This document shows positions 35,226 through 44,792 of a stretch of 55,450 nt of DNA, in pieces. Each line of letters starts with the position of its first letter. Positions within the stretch are counted from its first letter, which is position 1. The notes beneath the pieces were generated by a model. The model did not search any database. It saw nothing but the letters and a program-made list of their open reading frames with translations, and was not told the origin of the DNA. A program made the position numbers and the translations under genes. Source of the stretch: an uncultured Bacilli bacterium (GTDB taxonomy: Bacteria > Bacillota_I > Bacilli_A > RF39 > UBA660); contig CAJUGE010000092.1 in the NCBI GenBank assembly GCA_910586295.1, forward strand, positions 1 to 55,450. The letters run 5' to 3'.

Positions 35226-35254
35226 AAAAGAAAAAGATAGAATTTTATCTATCT
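35226..35254 (-). terminator. Terminator of the Bce-like operon
   Basis: AGATAGA and TCTATCT arms with a 6-base loop, followed by TTTTTCTTTT on the minus strand. The TAG of the YxeA-like gene lies in the stem. Confidence 0.65.
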
Positions 35255-35590
35255 ATCATACTTCTCTCTCACCTTAAGAGGCATATCATCTAGCATTACC
35301 TCTTCCCAAGAAGTAACACCTCTAAGTCTCATATAATTAACTTTAATATATCTACCCTCCTTTAACTCCCTAGTAGTATTAAAACTTATCATTTTATTAT
35401 CTCCATCATTATCATAAAACTTCAAAGTATATCTGTATTCACTATCCTTAATAACATACTTGCTATTATCTATCACACTATAATAATCATTATTATCATA
35501 AAAAGCCATATAGAAAAGACCTGCACAAACTGCAAAAAACAAAACTATTCCCAAAATTCCAAAACACAAACTCTTATAATTATTCATCAT
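35249..35590 (-). CDS. YxeA-family protein
   Basis: One N-terminal membrane helix (FGILGIVLFFAVCAGLFYMAF) and an outer beta domain with the YxeA pattern: RYTLKFYDNDGDNKMISFNT, ELKEGRYIKVNYMRLRGVTS and WEEVMLDDMPLKV. YxeA-like proteins are often encoded next to peptide-exporting or peptide-sensing ABC transporters. ATG 35590 overlaps the stop of the 30-residue gene as ATGA; ATG 35587, better spaced from GGGAGG, is an alternative. Last gene of the operon. Confidence 0.8.
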   Translation of the reverse strand: MMNNYKSLCFGILGIVLFFAVCAGLFYMAFYDNNDYYSVIDNSKYVIKDSEYRYTLKFYDNDGDNKMISFNTTRELKEGRYIKVNYMRLRGVTSWEEVMLDDMPLKVREKYDR

Positions 35591-35679
35591 TTCCTCCCCT
35601 TAACAATAAATAAAGCTATAAACAAGATAATCAAAACCACAAAAGGTACGATTACTACAACAACTGTATCAATATTCAT
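35587..35679 (-). CDS. 30-residue hydrophobic membrane peptide
   Basis: Begins 4 bases after the permease stop and overlaps the YxeA-like gene (ATGA). The peptide is nearly all hydrophobic (DTVVVVIVPFVVLIILFIAL) with a basic end (KGRK), so it is a single membrane helix with its C-terminus in the cytoplasm. The coupling on both sides indicates real translation. It may be a small subunit or regulator of the transporter. Too short for routine gene finding. Confidence 0.6.
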   Translation of the reverse strand: MNIDTVVVVIVPFVVLIILFIALFIVKGRK

Positions 35680-35682
35680 AAA

Positions 35683-37719
35683 CTAATCCTTTATAATATT
35701 CTTACTAACTGTATAAGTAATAACAAAATATCCACCATATATAACTAGTAAAATTAAAGCAGTCATAACTATAGAAGCAAGTAACTTTTCATTACCAAAC
35801 ACAGACAATATATAATCACAAAATATTATTCCAAATACAGAATGAATAATAGCTAGAAGAAGTGGAAAGCCAAAGAAAATTGCTGTCTGCTTAAATAAAG
35901 CTCTATTAATCATCTTCTCATCTGTCCCAAGTTTTCTAAGCATCTTATATCTCTCCTTATTATCACTACTCTCACTAAGTTCCTTTAAAGCGAGAATTGC
36001 AGCACTACTAATCAAAAATATAATACCCAAATATATTCCAATAAAAGTCACACAAGCACCAAGCCCTACACTAGCACCATATATACTTATCTTACTACTA
36101 GCATCAAGTTCAATATTAGAAATATAATCATTCTTATCTAAATCTAAAATCATATTCTCTATTCTTTCTTTGTCCTCATCACTATCTGCATTATAATTAG
36201 CAAACAAAATACTTTCCTCACGTATACTATCATCTAATGCAGAATCTGGAACAACTATAATCCCAGTATTAATATGACTTCCAGACATATATAAATAACC
36301 ATTTACGCATTCTTGATACTTAGGTTTATACTCACCACCAAGAATATTAATAGTTGTACCTAACTTAAGTGCCTCATTTCTTATATTCGCCCAATTTTCA
36401 AAATCAGCAACAATAACATACTCATCATCACTTAAAGATATCTCATCATTCCCATAAATCTTAGCGACCTTATTATAATCACTAACTTTAATAAAAGACT
36501 CTACACTAGAATACGTTAGCATTGGATATTTAACCTTAGCTTCATTATAATAACTACCCAAAGTAGTCTCTACTATAATATCATTAGTCATATAAACTGT
36601 AACTTCAAGAATATCCTTAAGATAATCACTTGTACTAAATCCGCCTTTCTCTAAAGTATCTACAATGCTTATCTTAGAATCATCGATTAAAATCTGACTT
36701 CCCTCGTTCCTATCTAAAGTCTTAACTAACTGTATATCTACAGGAACCAAAGTAAGTAAATTCTGAGTCATAGAATTTTTAAGAGAAAGAGCACTACTAA
36801 GAACACAAATAGTTACAAAAAGCATAAGACATATAACACCCATCGACATAACTGTAGTATTAATCTTACTACTAATCTGTCTTAACACAAAACTATTTAA
36901 TCCTTTATAATATAAATTCTTAACACTCATCACTATTCTCAAAATAAGACCAGACAAACTCCAAACAATAAGAAACGTTGAAACAGTGCCTAAAGATATA
37001 GGTATCAAAATCATAACCATCTCATCAAGTATTGATGCACCAGCTGTAACCAAATAATAAGCATATCCAAGCATTATAGACGCAACTACAAAAACTAAAG
37101 TACACAAAATAGGATTTTTCATCTTTACTTCTTCTTGTCTCTTACTACTTTGAATTAAATCAATTAATTTACATTTACTAACATTAACAACATTAAAAAT
37201 AGCCACCACTAAATAAATGATACCAAAATAAATTAAAGTTTTAATACAAGCACTTTCACTAAAGATAAACTTAAAGTTAGTCAAATCTGCTTCAAACATA
37301 TTAGCAACGAGTAAACTCATAAACTGACTAATCACAACACCCAAAGTAAGTCCAACCACTAAAGAAATAACGCCAATGAATATTGTCTCAAAAAGTAAAA
37401 TCTTAGAAATCTTTCTCTTACCCATTCCTAAAGTCAAATATATACCAAACTCTTTATTTCTCCTCTTAATTAAAAATCTACTTGCATAAATAATAAGAAA
37501 ACCTAAAATGAACGAAACAAACACACTAACAGCATTCATCATATAATTCATAAGTTCTATAATTTTTTGAGTAGATAAAGAAACATTTATCATAACAGTT
37601 TGACTTTCTAAAGCATTAAAAACATAGAAAATACAAACACCCAAAATAAGAGTAAAAAAGTAAATAGCATAATCCTTAAAACTTTTTCTTATATTTTTTA
37701 AAGATAACTTACAAAGCAT
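35683..37719 (-). CDS. BceB-like ABC transporter permease
   Basis: A 678-residue FtsX-type permease: ten hydrophobic helices, with a large outer domain of about 200 residues (near 315-530) between helices 7 and 8, as in BceB. The start overlaps the ATPase gene by 11 bases. These permeases bind antimicrobial peptides such as bacitracin-like compounds through the outer domain and signal to the BceS-type kinase. The substrate cannot be read from sequence. Confidence 0.9.
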   Translation of the reverse strand: MLCKLSLKNIRKSFKDYAIYFFTLILGVCIFYVFNALESQTVMINVSLSTQKIIELMNYMMNAVSVFVSFILGFLIIYASRFLIKRRNKEFGIYLTLGMGKRKISKILLFETIFIGVISLVVGLTLGVVISQFMSLLVANMFEADLTNFKFIFSESACIKTLIYFGIIYLVVAIFNVVNVSKCKLIDLIQSSKRQEEVKMKNPILCTLVFVVASIMLGYAYYLVTAGASILDEMVMILIPISLGTVSTFLIVWSLSGLILRIVMSVKNLYYKGLNSFVLRQISSKINTTVMSMGVICLMLFVTICVLSSALSLKNSMTQNLLTLVPVDIQLVKTLDRNEGSQILIDDSKISIVDTLEKGGFSTSDYLKDILEVTVYMTNDIIVETTLGSYYNEAKVKYPMLTYSSVESFIKVSDYNKVAKIYGNDEISLSDDEYVIVADFENWANIRNEALKLGTTINILGGEYKPKYQECVNGYLYMSGSHINTGIIVVPDSALDDSIREESILFANYNADSDEDKERIENMILDLDKNDYISNIELDASSKISIYGASVGLGACVTFIGIYLGIIFLISSAAILALKELSESSDNKERYKMLRKLGTDEKMINRALFKQTAIFFGFPLLLAIIHSVFGIIFCDYILSVFGNEKLLASIVMTALILLVIYGGYFVITYTVSKNIIKD

Positions 37720-38476
37720 CGTTCACATCTCCTCCAAGAAGTGTAACAACATCTATTATCTTATCAAAAAACTCTTTTCTAGTACCACTTCCCTTATTTA
37801 TCTCAGAAAACACTTTGCCATCCTTAATAAATATTACACGGCTTGCATAACTTGCAGTAAATGCATCATGTGTAACCATCAAAATAGTAGCATTCTTCTC
37901 TTTATTTAGATAATTGAAACTCTCAAGTAATTTCTTACTACTCTTAGAATCCAGTGCCCCTGTAGGCTCATCTGCTAAAATTAACTTAGGATTAGTTATA
38001 ATAGCCCTAGCACTAGCAACTCTCTGTTTTTGCCCACCACTCATTTGATATGGATATTTATTTATAACACTGTTAATATCTAAGTCACTTACTATCTTTT
38101 TTACTCGTCTTTCTATCTCACTAGCATTAACATTTTGAATAGAAAGAGCAAGTGCAATATTTTCATAAGCAGTCAAAGTATCAAGTAAATTAAAGTCTTG
38201 AAAAATAAAGCCTAACTCTTCTCTTCTAAACTTATTCAAGTCATTTCCTTTTAACTTAGTAATATCAGTTTCTCCTACATAAATATGACCACTAGTAACT
38301 TTATCAATAGTAGAAATACAATTAAGTAAAGTTGTCTTACCACTTCCAGAAGCTCCCATAATCGCTATAAACTCCCCTTCTTTAACACTAAAACTAATAT
38401 CATCTATAGCCTTAGTAAGACTAGACTTAGTCCCATAATATTTCTCTATTTCTTTCACTGTCAAAATATCTTTCAT
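37709..38476 (-). CDS. BceA-like ABC transporter ATPase
   Basis: Full 255-residue ATPase with Walker A GASGSGKT at 41-48, Q-loop FIFQDFNLLDTL, signature YQMSGGQKQRV and Walker B LILADEPTGALD. It belongs to the MacB/LolD-like group, used by BceAB transporters. GGGAGG precedes the ATG. It energises the permease encoded next, and together they usually free the target of an antimicrobial peptide rather than pump the drug. Confidence 0.95.
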   Translation of the reverse strand: MKDILTVKEIEKYYGTKSSLTKAIDDISFSVKEGEFIAIMGASGSGKTTLLNCISTIDKVTSGHIYVGETDITKLKGNDLNKFRREELGFIFQDFNLLDTLTAYENIALALSIQNVNASEIERRVKKIVSDLDINSVINKYPYQMSGGQKQRVASARAIITNPKLILADEPTGALDSKSSKKLLESFNYLNKEKNATILMVTHDAFTASYASRVIFIKDGKVFSEINKGSGTRKEFFDKIIDVVTLLGGDVNDAL

Positions 38477-38580
38477 AATTTTCCTCCCTCATCACTAGTA
38501 ATTATATTATATTTTTACCTCTAAGTCGCTTATCTAACCTTACTTATCATTACAATACTGTAACATAAAATATCTGCGTG

Positions 38581-39597
38581 TTACCTAACTTCATCATAAT
38601 ATTTATTCTTACTAAGTGTAATCTCCACTCTAGTGTATTCACCTAATTTAGATGAGATATCTATCTTATGCCCTAACTTATCACAAAGACTCTTTACAAT
38701 AAAAAGCCCCATACCTGTAGACTTTACATTATCTCTACCATTACTACCAGTAAAAGACTTATCAAATACTCTAGGTAAATCACTATCTGCTATGCCTACC
38801 CCATTATCTTCAATAATTAAAGTAACAACATCCTCAAACTTCTTAAGATATATCTTAATAAAACTATTCCTTTCTTTCTTATATTTAATACTATTATTAA
38901 TAATTTGATTAACTATAAACTCTAACCATTTTGAATCAGTATATACTGTTGTTTCTAAATCTTCAACATTCAAACTAATCCCTGCTTCAAGTAAATAATC
39001 TTTATTTCTAACAAGAACATTATTAATACACTTATCTAACCTAACCTTACCTATCAAATAATCCTTACTAGCATTCTCACTCCTAACATAATAAAGAACT
39101 TGCTCCAAATAATCATCTACTCTTTTTAACTGTAACATCATATCATCACTAAACTTATCTTTATTATTATGAACTTTAAGAATACAACTAGCCAAAGGTA
39201 TCTTAACTTCATGTATCCACATCTCTATATAATCTTTAAAATCATTAATTTGTCTAGAAAGTTCTTTAACATTCTCATTCATAGATTTATTAATTTCATA
39301 CATCGAATTATAAACTATCTTCCCTTCATAAAAACTAGGCTCTCTTAAAGTTTCTAATACTAAATACGCTTTATCTAACACTTTAACATTATAAACTAAC
39401 TCATCATAAAATCTTTTCCTAGAATAATATTCAAACATCAAAACGATAATATTACTTAAAATATATAAAAAACTAAAAGCAATCATCAAAGACACATCAA
39501 CCTTAAAAGCAAAAAATAGTAGTATTACAACTACATACACAAAAACATAAATACATATTGATATTAATTTATCTCTTAGAAAACTTAAAAACTTCAT
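38581..39597 (-). CDS. BceS-like intramembrane-sensing histidine kinase
   Basis: 338 residues with two N-terminal membrane helices (ICIYVFVYVVVILLFF and SLMIAFSFLYILSNIIVLMF) and almost no outer loop, the mark of Bce-type kinases. The phosphorylated His129 lies in MWIHEVKIPLA; NNSIKYK, EDNGVGIADSDLPRVF and GMGLFIVKSL are the ATP-binding boxes. Such kinases sense flux through the partner transporter. The ATG overlaps the response-regulator stop as ATGA. Confidence 0.93.
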   Translation of the reverse strand: MKFLSFLRDKLISICIYVFVYVVVILLFFAFKVDVSLMIAFSFLYILSNIIVLMFEYYSRKRFYDELVYNVKVLDKAYLVLETLREPSFYEGKIVYNSMYEINKSMNENVKELSRQINDFKDYIEMWIHEVKIPLASCILKVHNNKDKFSDDMMLQLKRVDDYLEQVLYYVRSENASKDYLIGKVRLDKCINNVLVRNKDYLLEAGISLNVEDLETTVYTDSKWLEFIVNQIINNSIKYKKERNSFIKIYLKKFEDVVTLIIEDNGVGIADSDLPRVFDKSFTGSNGRDNVKSTGMGLFIVKSLCDKLGHKIDISSKLGEYTRVEITLSKNKYYDEVR

Positions 39598-40253
39598 AAT
39601 AAAATATATCCTTGCCCCTTCCTAGTTTCTATAACATCCCTTAGTCCTAGTTCTTCTAACTTACTTCTAAGTCTACTTATATTAACAGTAAGTGCATTAT
39701 CATTAATATACTCATTATTATCCCATAAATCTGTCATTAACTCATCTCTAGTAACTATCATTCCCTTATGACCAAGTAAATACCCGAGTATTATCATCTC
39801 ATTCTTAGTAAGTATAATTTCTCTGCTATCTAAACTAATAGTACCTTTCTTAATATTAACAATCGCATCTTTATATTTGATAGTCTCATTAACATTACTC
39901 ATTCTTCTCAAAACAGAATTAATGCGAAGTAACAAAAGTGTAGGATTATAAGGCTTAGTCACATAATCATCAGCACCATATCCCATAGACAAAACTTCAT
40001 CACTCAAAGTATTTCTACTAGTAACCATAATTACAGGAACATTACTTACTTTTCTTAACTTCTCAAGTAACATCTCCCCATTCATAAAAGGAATATTTAT
40101 ATCTAAAAGAACTAAGTCTGGATTAATACTAAGAATTTGTCCTAAAGTATCATTAAAATCTTCTATTAATCTAACTTCATAACTAGCATTATTAAGAAGT
40201 TCTACCATCTCATCTCTAACACTTTTATCGTCTTCTACTACTAAGATTTTCAT
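39594..40253 (-). CDS. BceR-like response regulator (OmpR family)
   Basis: ATG 40253 with GGGAG 9 bases upstream gives MKILVVEDD; the acidic pocket and Asp51 (LVLLDINIPFMNGE) are intact, and Lys in VTKPYNP is present. The C-terminal winged helix (LTKNEMIILGYLLGHKGMIV, VNISRLRSKLEELG) is OmpR-type. First gene of the operon; it should activate the transporter genes in response to peptides. Confidence 0.95.
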   Translation of the reverse strand: MKILVVEDDKSVRDEMVELLNNASYEVRLIEDFNDTLGQILSINPDLVLLDINIPFMNGEMLLEKLRKVSNVPVIMVTSRNTLSDEVLSMGYGADDYVTKPYNPTLLLLRINSVLRRMSNVNETIKYKDAIVNIKKGTISLDSREIILTKNEMIILGYLLGHKGMIVTRDELMTDLWDNNEYINDNALTVNISRLRSKLEELGLRDVIETRKGQGYILL

Positions 40254-40262
40254 ATAACACAA

Positions 40263-40593
40263 CTCCCTTTCTAATATTATACCACCAGATTACTAAATTA
40301 CCACATTACAACTTTGAAACATCAAATAATCATTGATTTTAAAAAGCAAAATAAAAGAACTCTCCCATTACGTATATGATACATTAAATGTCTCACACTA
40401 TACGCCCAAAAAACGTGTAATGGTACGAATTCCATATATAAATACTAATATAATGTTAAAATGTAAATCGTCAAAGTTTTACTAATTATATTAAATATAT
40501 AGATTCTAATAACATGTAATACACTTTACATTCTAAACGTAGAATAAACCATAGTTCCTCTATAACATTAACTATATCGTCAATAACATTTTA
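40263..40593. other. Intergenic region before the Bce-like operon
   Basis: About 330 bases without a gene. It contains an imperfect dyad (CCATTACGT near 40367 and ACGTGTAATGG near 40414) that could be an operator or part of a terminator for the LRR-like genes transcribed towards it. The promoter of the Bce-like operon should be here, but I do not see a clear one. Confidence 0.35.
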
Positions 40594-42705
40594 TTAATCA
40601 ATATCCAAAGAAAGCACACGTTCTTTATCTAACAAATACTTCTCATTTTTAACTAAACCTATTACATTTTCAGTAACAATTTCTAATTCATGACTTGTAA
40701 ATATATCTAAATTTGAGTACGAACTATATTCTTGATTATTTAAATAATTAATAATGTAACTATATTCCAAACTGTCAGACAAAATACATATGTCTGCTAC
40801 TTCATCATTCCAAGAACGAAAAACAATTCCTTCTCTTATAATCGTTTTGACTATTCTATCTAAACCTTGAGATGCAGGATGATTATAAACATTATCTACC
40901 ACTTTTCCAGACTTAACTTCAAAAAATACTTTTATAAAATCTTTTAACAACCATGAATTTTCACCAAGAATATCTGCTTCATCATAATGATCAAAAATTA
41001 AAGTCTCAATATCCACTCTTCCCATATCAGTACTTACTTCTTTAATAGATGAATGCACGATTAAAGTTCTAAATTTCTTATTAGGCAAAGATTCACTTCC
41101 TAATTTTTCTAATCCCCTCTCTAAATATAGATTTTCAATACTAACATCTTTTAACCAAGGTCCACTAATTTCTTTTAAAGATTCAGGAGTAACTACTGTC
41201 TTACCTTTTGCATTATTTCTAATATAAGAAAGTATAGGATTCGTTTCATCTTCTTTTATATTTATCCTAGTTATACCATTAGGTAAACTAAAATATTTAC
41301 TATCAGAATTTCTCTTACTCTTATAATAATTATAAAACTTAAACAAAGGAAATTTATCTTCTAATTGCTCACTTTGAATTACCATATTTAAAGCATCAAA
41401 AGATAATTCATCTTCCCAACCAAAAACATCTTCATAAAAATTTAATAACCCATCAAACTCTGATTTCTCAAATCTAAAATTATCAAAGAAATTGTTAATA
41501 CGACAATGGTCTAAAGACAAAACTAAAAATATTTTTTTACTAGTTAAAATATCATAAAAATCATACTCATTATTATTATTTTTAAGAGCCTTAGTAAACA
41601 ACTTTATTTCTTTTGCATCCATATCACTATAAGTAATTATTTTTTGAATTATATTCATAACACATTCTGTATAAAATTCTAACTCAATATAATTAATATT
41701 CGTGGATAAATGAATATTATAATTAGAGTTCCTCCAAAACATATGAGAAATACATTCAAACTTTTTACTATAGAACAAAAATAATAATTCTTTGCTAACC
41801 AAGTCTTTACCATACTCATAAAACACTCTTAATTTATTCTCTAAAGAATCTGACAAACTCTTAACTTCATCATATGAATAAAAAGGATAAAACACAGTAT
41901 AATTTCTAACCTCACGTTCTAAAACTTGTACATCATTTTTATGATTATAAACATAAAGTTCTAATTCTCTTTCTATATATGCCATTTTCAAATATGGAGA
42001 TGTAAATTCACTTACTTTAACTTCTTCACACTTATCTGGAGCCACCACATTCAACATACTGAGTAGTTCCATCATTTTACTTGAAACTTCTTCACTACAG
42101 TCATCCAAATCCTTAGTAAATTGTAATGTCTCCATCTCTTTAATACTAGCCTTGATTTCATTGATTGAAGCAAATACTTGATTTTGAAACACATGTCCAA
42201 GAAATCTTAAATTATCTAATTTATTTCTAATAGCATTCTTCTTTATTAGTGAAAAAAATACTTTCTCTTTTAATATCTCATCTAAAGCCAAAATTCTAAG
42301 TTTTACTTCTCTTTCTAACTCTAATATATGATCTAAATAAAGTTCCATCTTACTTGCTCTCACCATATAGTTAACTTGCATAGTATCTACTGTCTCACTA
42401 TTAACTACACTAAAAATACTAGTACCAACTTCTTTGCTAAGTATATCTCTAAGTAACTCTATGTTCATATCCATATCTTGTCTTACACCATCTATATCTA
42501 AGTCACCACTAAAAAGAACCCTATACCTTAACTTATCTACATACTCTCTCTTAAAAGTATCTAACATATTGACATATTGTTCACTTAAATTCTCTCTTTT
42601 AGGTATAATTAAAGTATCTACTAAATTAACAACTTCAGTAGAATTAACTTGATTCTTATTAAATAAATTATTATATAAATTTCTAAACACACTAAATATA
42701 TTCAT
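40594..42705 (-). CDS. Coiled-coil/LRR-like hypothetical protein, paralogue 2
   Basis: A 703-residue soluble protein. Residues 1-250 are nearly identical to paralogue 3 just upstream: helical, charged, with VLFSGDLDIDGVRQDMDMNI and KLRILALDEILKEK. The rest differs strongly but keeps leucine-rich-like turns (SLPNGITRINIKEDETNPIL, VVTPESLKEISGPWL, VHSSIKEVSTDMGRV). GGGGGAAG precedes the ATG, and the upstream gene ends 9 bases before it. No signal peptide. Function unknown; last gene of the long run that starts at 53.4 kb. Confidence 0.7.
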   Translation of the reverse strand: MNIFSVFRNLYNNLFNKNQVNSTEVVNLVDTLIIPKRENLSEQYVNMLDTFKREYVDKLRYRVLFSGDLDIDGVRQDMDMNIELLRDILSKEVGTSIFSVVNSETVDTMQVNYMVRASKMELYLDHILELEREVKLRILALDEILKEKVFFSLIKKNAIRNKLDNLRFLGHVFQNQVFASINEIKASIKEMETLQFTKDLDDCSEEVSSKMMELLSMLNVVAPDKCEEVKVSEFTSPYLKMAYIERELELYVYNHKNDVQVLEREVRNYTVFYPFYSYDEVKSLSDSLENKLRVFYEYGKDLVSKELLFLFYSKKFECISHMFWRNSNYNIHLSTNINYIELEFYTECVMNIIQKIITYSDMDAKEIKLFTKALKNNNNEYDFYDILTSKKIFLVLSLDHCRINNFFDNFRFEKSEFDGLLNFYEDVFGWEDELSFDALNMVIQSEQLEDKFPLFKFYNYYKSKRNSDSKYFSLPNGITRINIKEDETNPILSYIRNNAKGKTVVTPESLKEISGPWLKDVSIENLYLERGLEKLGSESLPNKKFRTLIVHSSIKEVSTDMGRVDIETLIFDHYDEADILGENSWLLKDFIKVFFEVKSGKVVDNVYNHPASQGLDRIVKTIIREGIVFRSWNDEVADICILSDSLEYSYIINYLNNQEYSSYSNLDIFTSHELEIVTENVIGLVKNEKYLLDKERVLSLDID

Positions 42706-42707
42706 AC
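41944..42707 (-). repeat. 764-bp direct repeat, copy A
   Basis: Matches 43974-44737 without gaps at about 95% identity by eye. It covers the first 250 codons of paralogue 2 and stops 2 bases upstream of the start codon; at its left edge similarity falls abruptly. Confidence 0.85.
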
Positions 42708-42713
42708 TTCCCC

Positions 42714-44735
42714 CTAAAGCGTTAAAGACTTTTTCTCTTCAATACTTTGATACTCTAAAATACATTTTTTTATTTTTTCTATTACATTTTCTTCTAATCC
42801 ACCACTCGGATTATAAAAACTCCAATTTTCATAAGACCTTATGAATAAATCATCTTTAGATAAAGAAAATTCTTTAGAATGTATCGAATCAAACACAATA
42901 AAATTTAATTCTGTTATAATATAAAACTTAAAATTTAAATTTACACTAGGTATATATTCTTTAGTAAAAAATGAGTTAACAAAAGACTTAGCTAATTCAG
43001 AATCACTATCTAAAATAGATGAATTTTCAAAATCTTTAAAAGTCACAGTTTTAAGATTACCACAACTATTTTTCAAATCTATTAGTCTAACACTAGATGG
43101 AATCTCTATTGAATCTAACCCAGCAATATTTAACGAATTTTCACCTAATTCTTCTAATCCATCATTCAACCTTAAACCTAATATTTTAGTATCACCAAGA
43201 AAACGTCCATTAACTTTTCTCAAACTAGTAGGCATTTGAACATACTTATTCTTAGACTCCTTTCTTATCATATCCAAAATTAAATTACCTTGAATATCTT
43301 CTCTTCCTTTAAAATCTATAGAAACTAATCCATTAGGAAGATTATAAAAATTATCATACACAACATTCAAACTTTTCTTTGTTAACTTAACATAATAATC
43401 ATATAGATCTAACAAAGGAATTTTATTTACAACTTTTTCACATTTAGCTAACCAATACATTGTTTGAAAACTTAATTCTTTTTCCCAAGTAAATACATCT
43501 TCATAAAAATTAATAACATCACTATATTCTTCTATATTTAATTTATAGCTTCTAAAAAATTCTCCTACACTACTATTATCTAAATTCAAAAACAAAGTTA
43601 AAAGTGTACGATTTTTTAGTATACTTAAGAAATCATATTCACTATTCTCATTTCTAAATACTTTAGATATTATTCTAACAAACTTTCCATCTCTATTAGA
43701 TGTCCAAATATTAATTTTTTCCATTACGATATTCTCATAACATTCGCTTTCTATATAACTCATATTATCAAATATATGTGAATTATACACATAATTTATA
43801 TTCCAAGTAACGACAATAAACTTAACTCTATAAAATAAATCTAAAGTATTTTTGTCTATCAAATCATTACCATACTCATAAAATATTCTAATCATTAATT
43901 CAATATTTTTCATACTTTCATTTGTCTGTGGTAATAATATCATATCGGAAATACTATCTACTTTTTCTTTATTATTGTAAACATAAAGTTCTAATTCTAT
44001 TTCTATATATGCCATTTTTAAATATGGAGATGTAAATTCACTTACTTTAACTTCTTCACACTTCTCTGGATATACTACATTTAACATACTGAATAGTTCC
44101 ATCATCTTACTTGAAACTTCTTCACTACAGTCATCCAAATCCTTAGTAAATTGTAATGTCTCCATCTCTTTAATACTAGCCTTAATTTCATTAATAGAAG
44201 CAAATACTTGATTTTGAAACACATGTCCAAGAAATCTTAAATTATCTAATTTATTTCTAATAGCATTCTTCTTTATTGGTGAAAAGAATACTTTCTCTTT
44301 TAATATCTCATCCAAAGCCAAAATTCTAAGTTTTACTTCTCTTTCTAACTCCAATATATGATTTAAATAAAGCTCCATCTTACTTGCTCTAACCATATAG
44401 TTAACTTGCATAGTATCTACTGTCTCACTATTAACTACACTAAAAATACTAGTACCAACTTCTTTGCTAATGATATCTCTAAGTAACTCTATGTTCATAT
44501 CCATATCTTGTCTTACACCATCTATATCTAAGTCACCACTAAAAAGAACCCTATGTCTTAACTTACCTACATACTCTCTCTTAAAAGTATCTAACATATA
44601 GACATATTGTTCACTTAAATTCTCTCTTTTAGGTATAATTAAAGTATCTACTAAATTAACAACTTCAGTAGAATTAACTTGATTCTTATTAAATAAATTA
44701 TTATATAAATTCCTAAACAAACTAAATATATTCAT
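42714..44735 (-). CDS. Coiled-coil/LRR-like hypothetical protein, paralogue 3
   Basis: A 673-residue protein with the same N-terminal 250 residues as paralogue 2 (about 12 differences) and an unrelated-looking middle. The C-terminal third has BspA-like turns: NLPNGLVSIDFKGREDIQGN, VQMPTSLRKVNGRFLGD, LRLNDGLEELGENSLNI and IEIPSSVRLIDL. AAGGGG lies before the ATG. It begins 58 bases after the PD-(D/E)XK nuclease gene on the same strand. No membrane or export signal. Confidence 0.7.
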   Translation of the reverse strand: MNIFSLFRNLYNNLFNKNQVNSTEVVNLVDTLIIPKRENLSEQYVYMLDTFKREYVGKLRHRVLFSGDLDIDGVRQDMDMNIELLRDIISKEVGTSIFSVVNSETVDTMQVNYMVRASKMELYLNHILELEREVKLRILALDEILKEKVFFSPIKKNAIRNKLDNLRFLGHVFQNQVFASINEIKASIKEMETLQFTKDLDDCSEEVSSKMMELFSMLNVVYPEKCEEVKVSEFTSPYLKMAYIEIELELYVYNNKEKVDSISDMILLPQTNESMKNIELMIRIFYEYGNDLIDKNTLDLFYRVKFIVVTWNINYVYNSHIFDNMSYIESECYENIVMEKINIWTSNRDGKFVRIISKVFRNENSEYDFLSILKNRTLLTLFLNLDNSSVGEFFRSYKLNIEEYSDVINFYEDVFTWEKELSFQTMYWLAKCEKVVNKIPLLDLYDYYVKLTKKSLNVVYDNFYNLPNGLVSIDFKGREDIQGNLILDMIRKESKNKYVQMPTSLRKVNGRFLGDTKILGLRLNDGLEELGENSLNIAGLDSIEIPSSVRLIDLKNSCGNLKTVTFKDFENSSILDSDSELAKSFVNSFFTKEYIPSVNLNFKFYIITELNFIVFDSIHSKEFSLSKDDLFIRSYENWSFYNPSGGLEENVIEKIKKCILEYQSIEEKKSLTL

Positions 44736-44737
44736 AC
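43974..44737 (-). repeat. 764-bp direct repeat, copy B
   Basis: Second copy of the repeat at 41944-42707, offset by exactly 2030 bases, covering the 5' third of paralogue 3. Both flanks diverge sharply. Confidence 0.85.
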
Positions 44738-44792
44738 CTTAATCCCCTTAATCAACAAGAATTATACCAAATTATATACAAAAAGTCAAAAA

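Noticed and set aside
41944..44737. Assembly duplication of one gene
   Set aside because: The copies differ at many positions and their 3' parts are clearly different genes.
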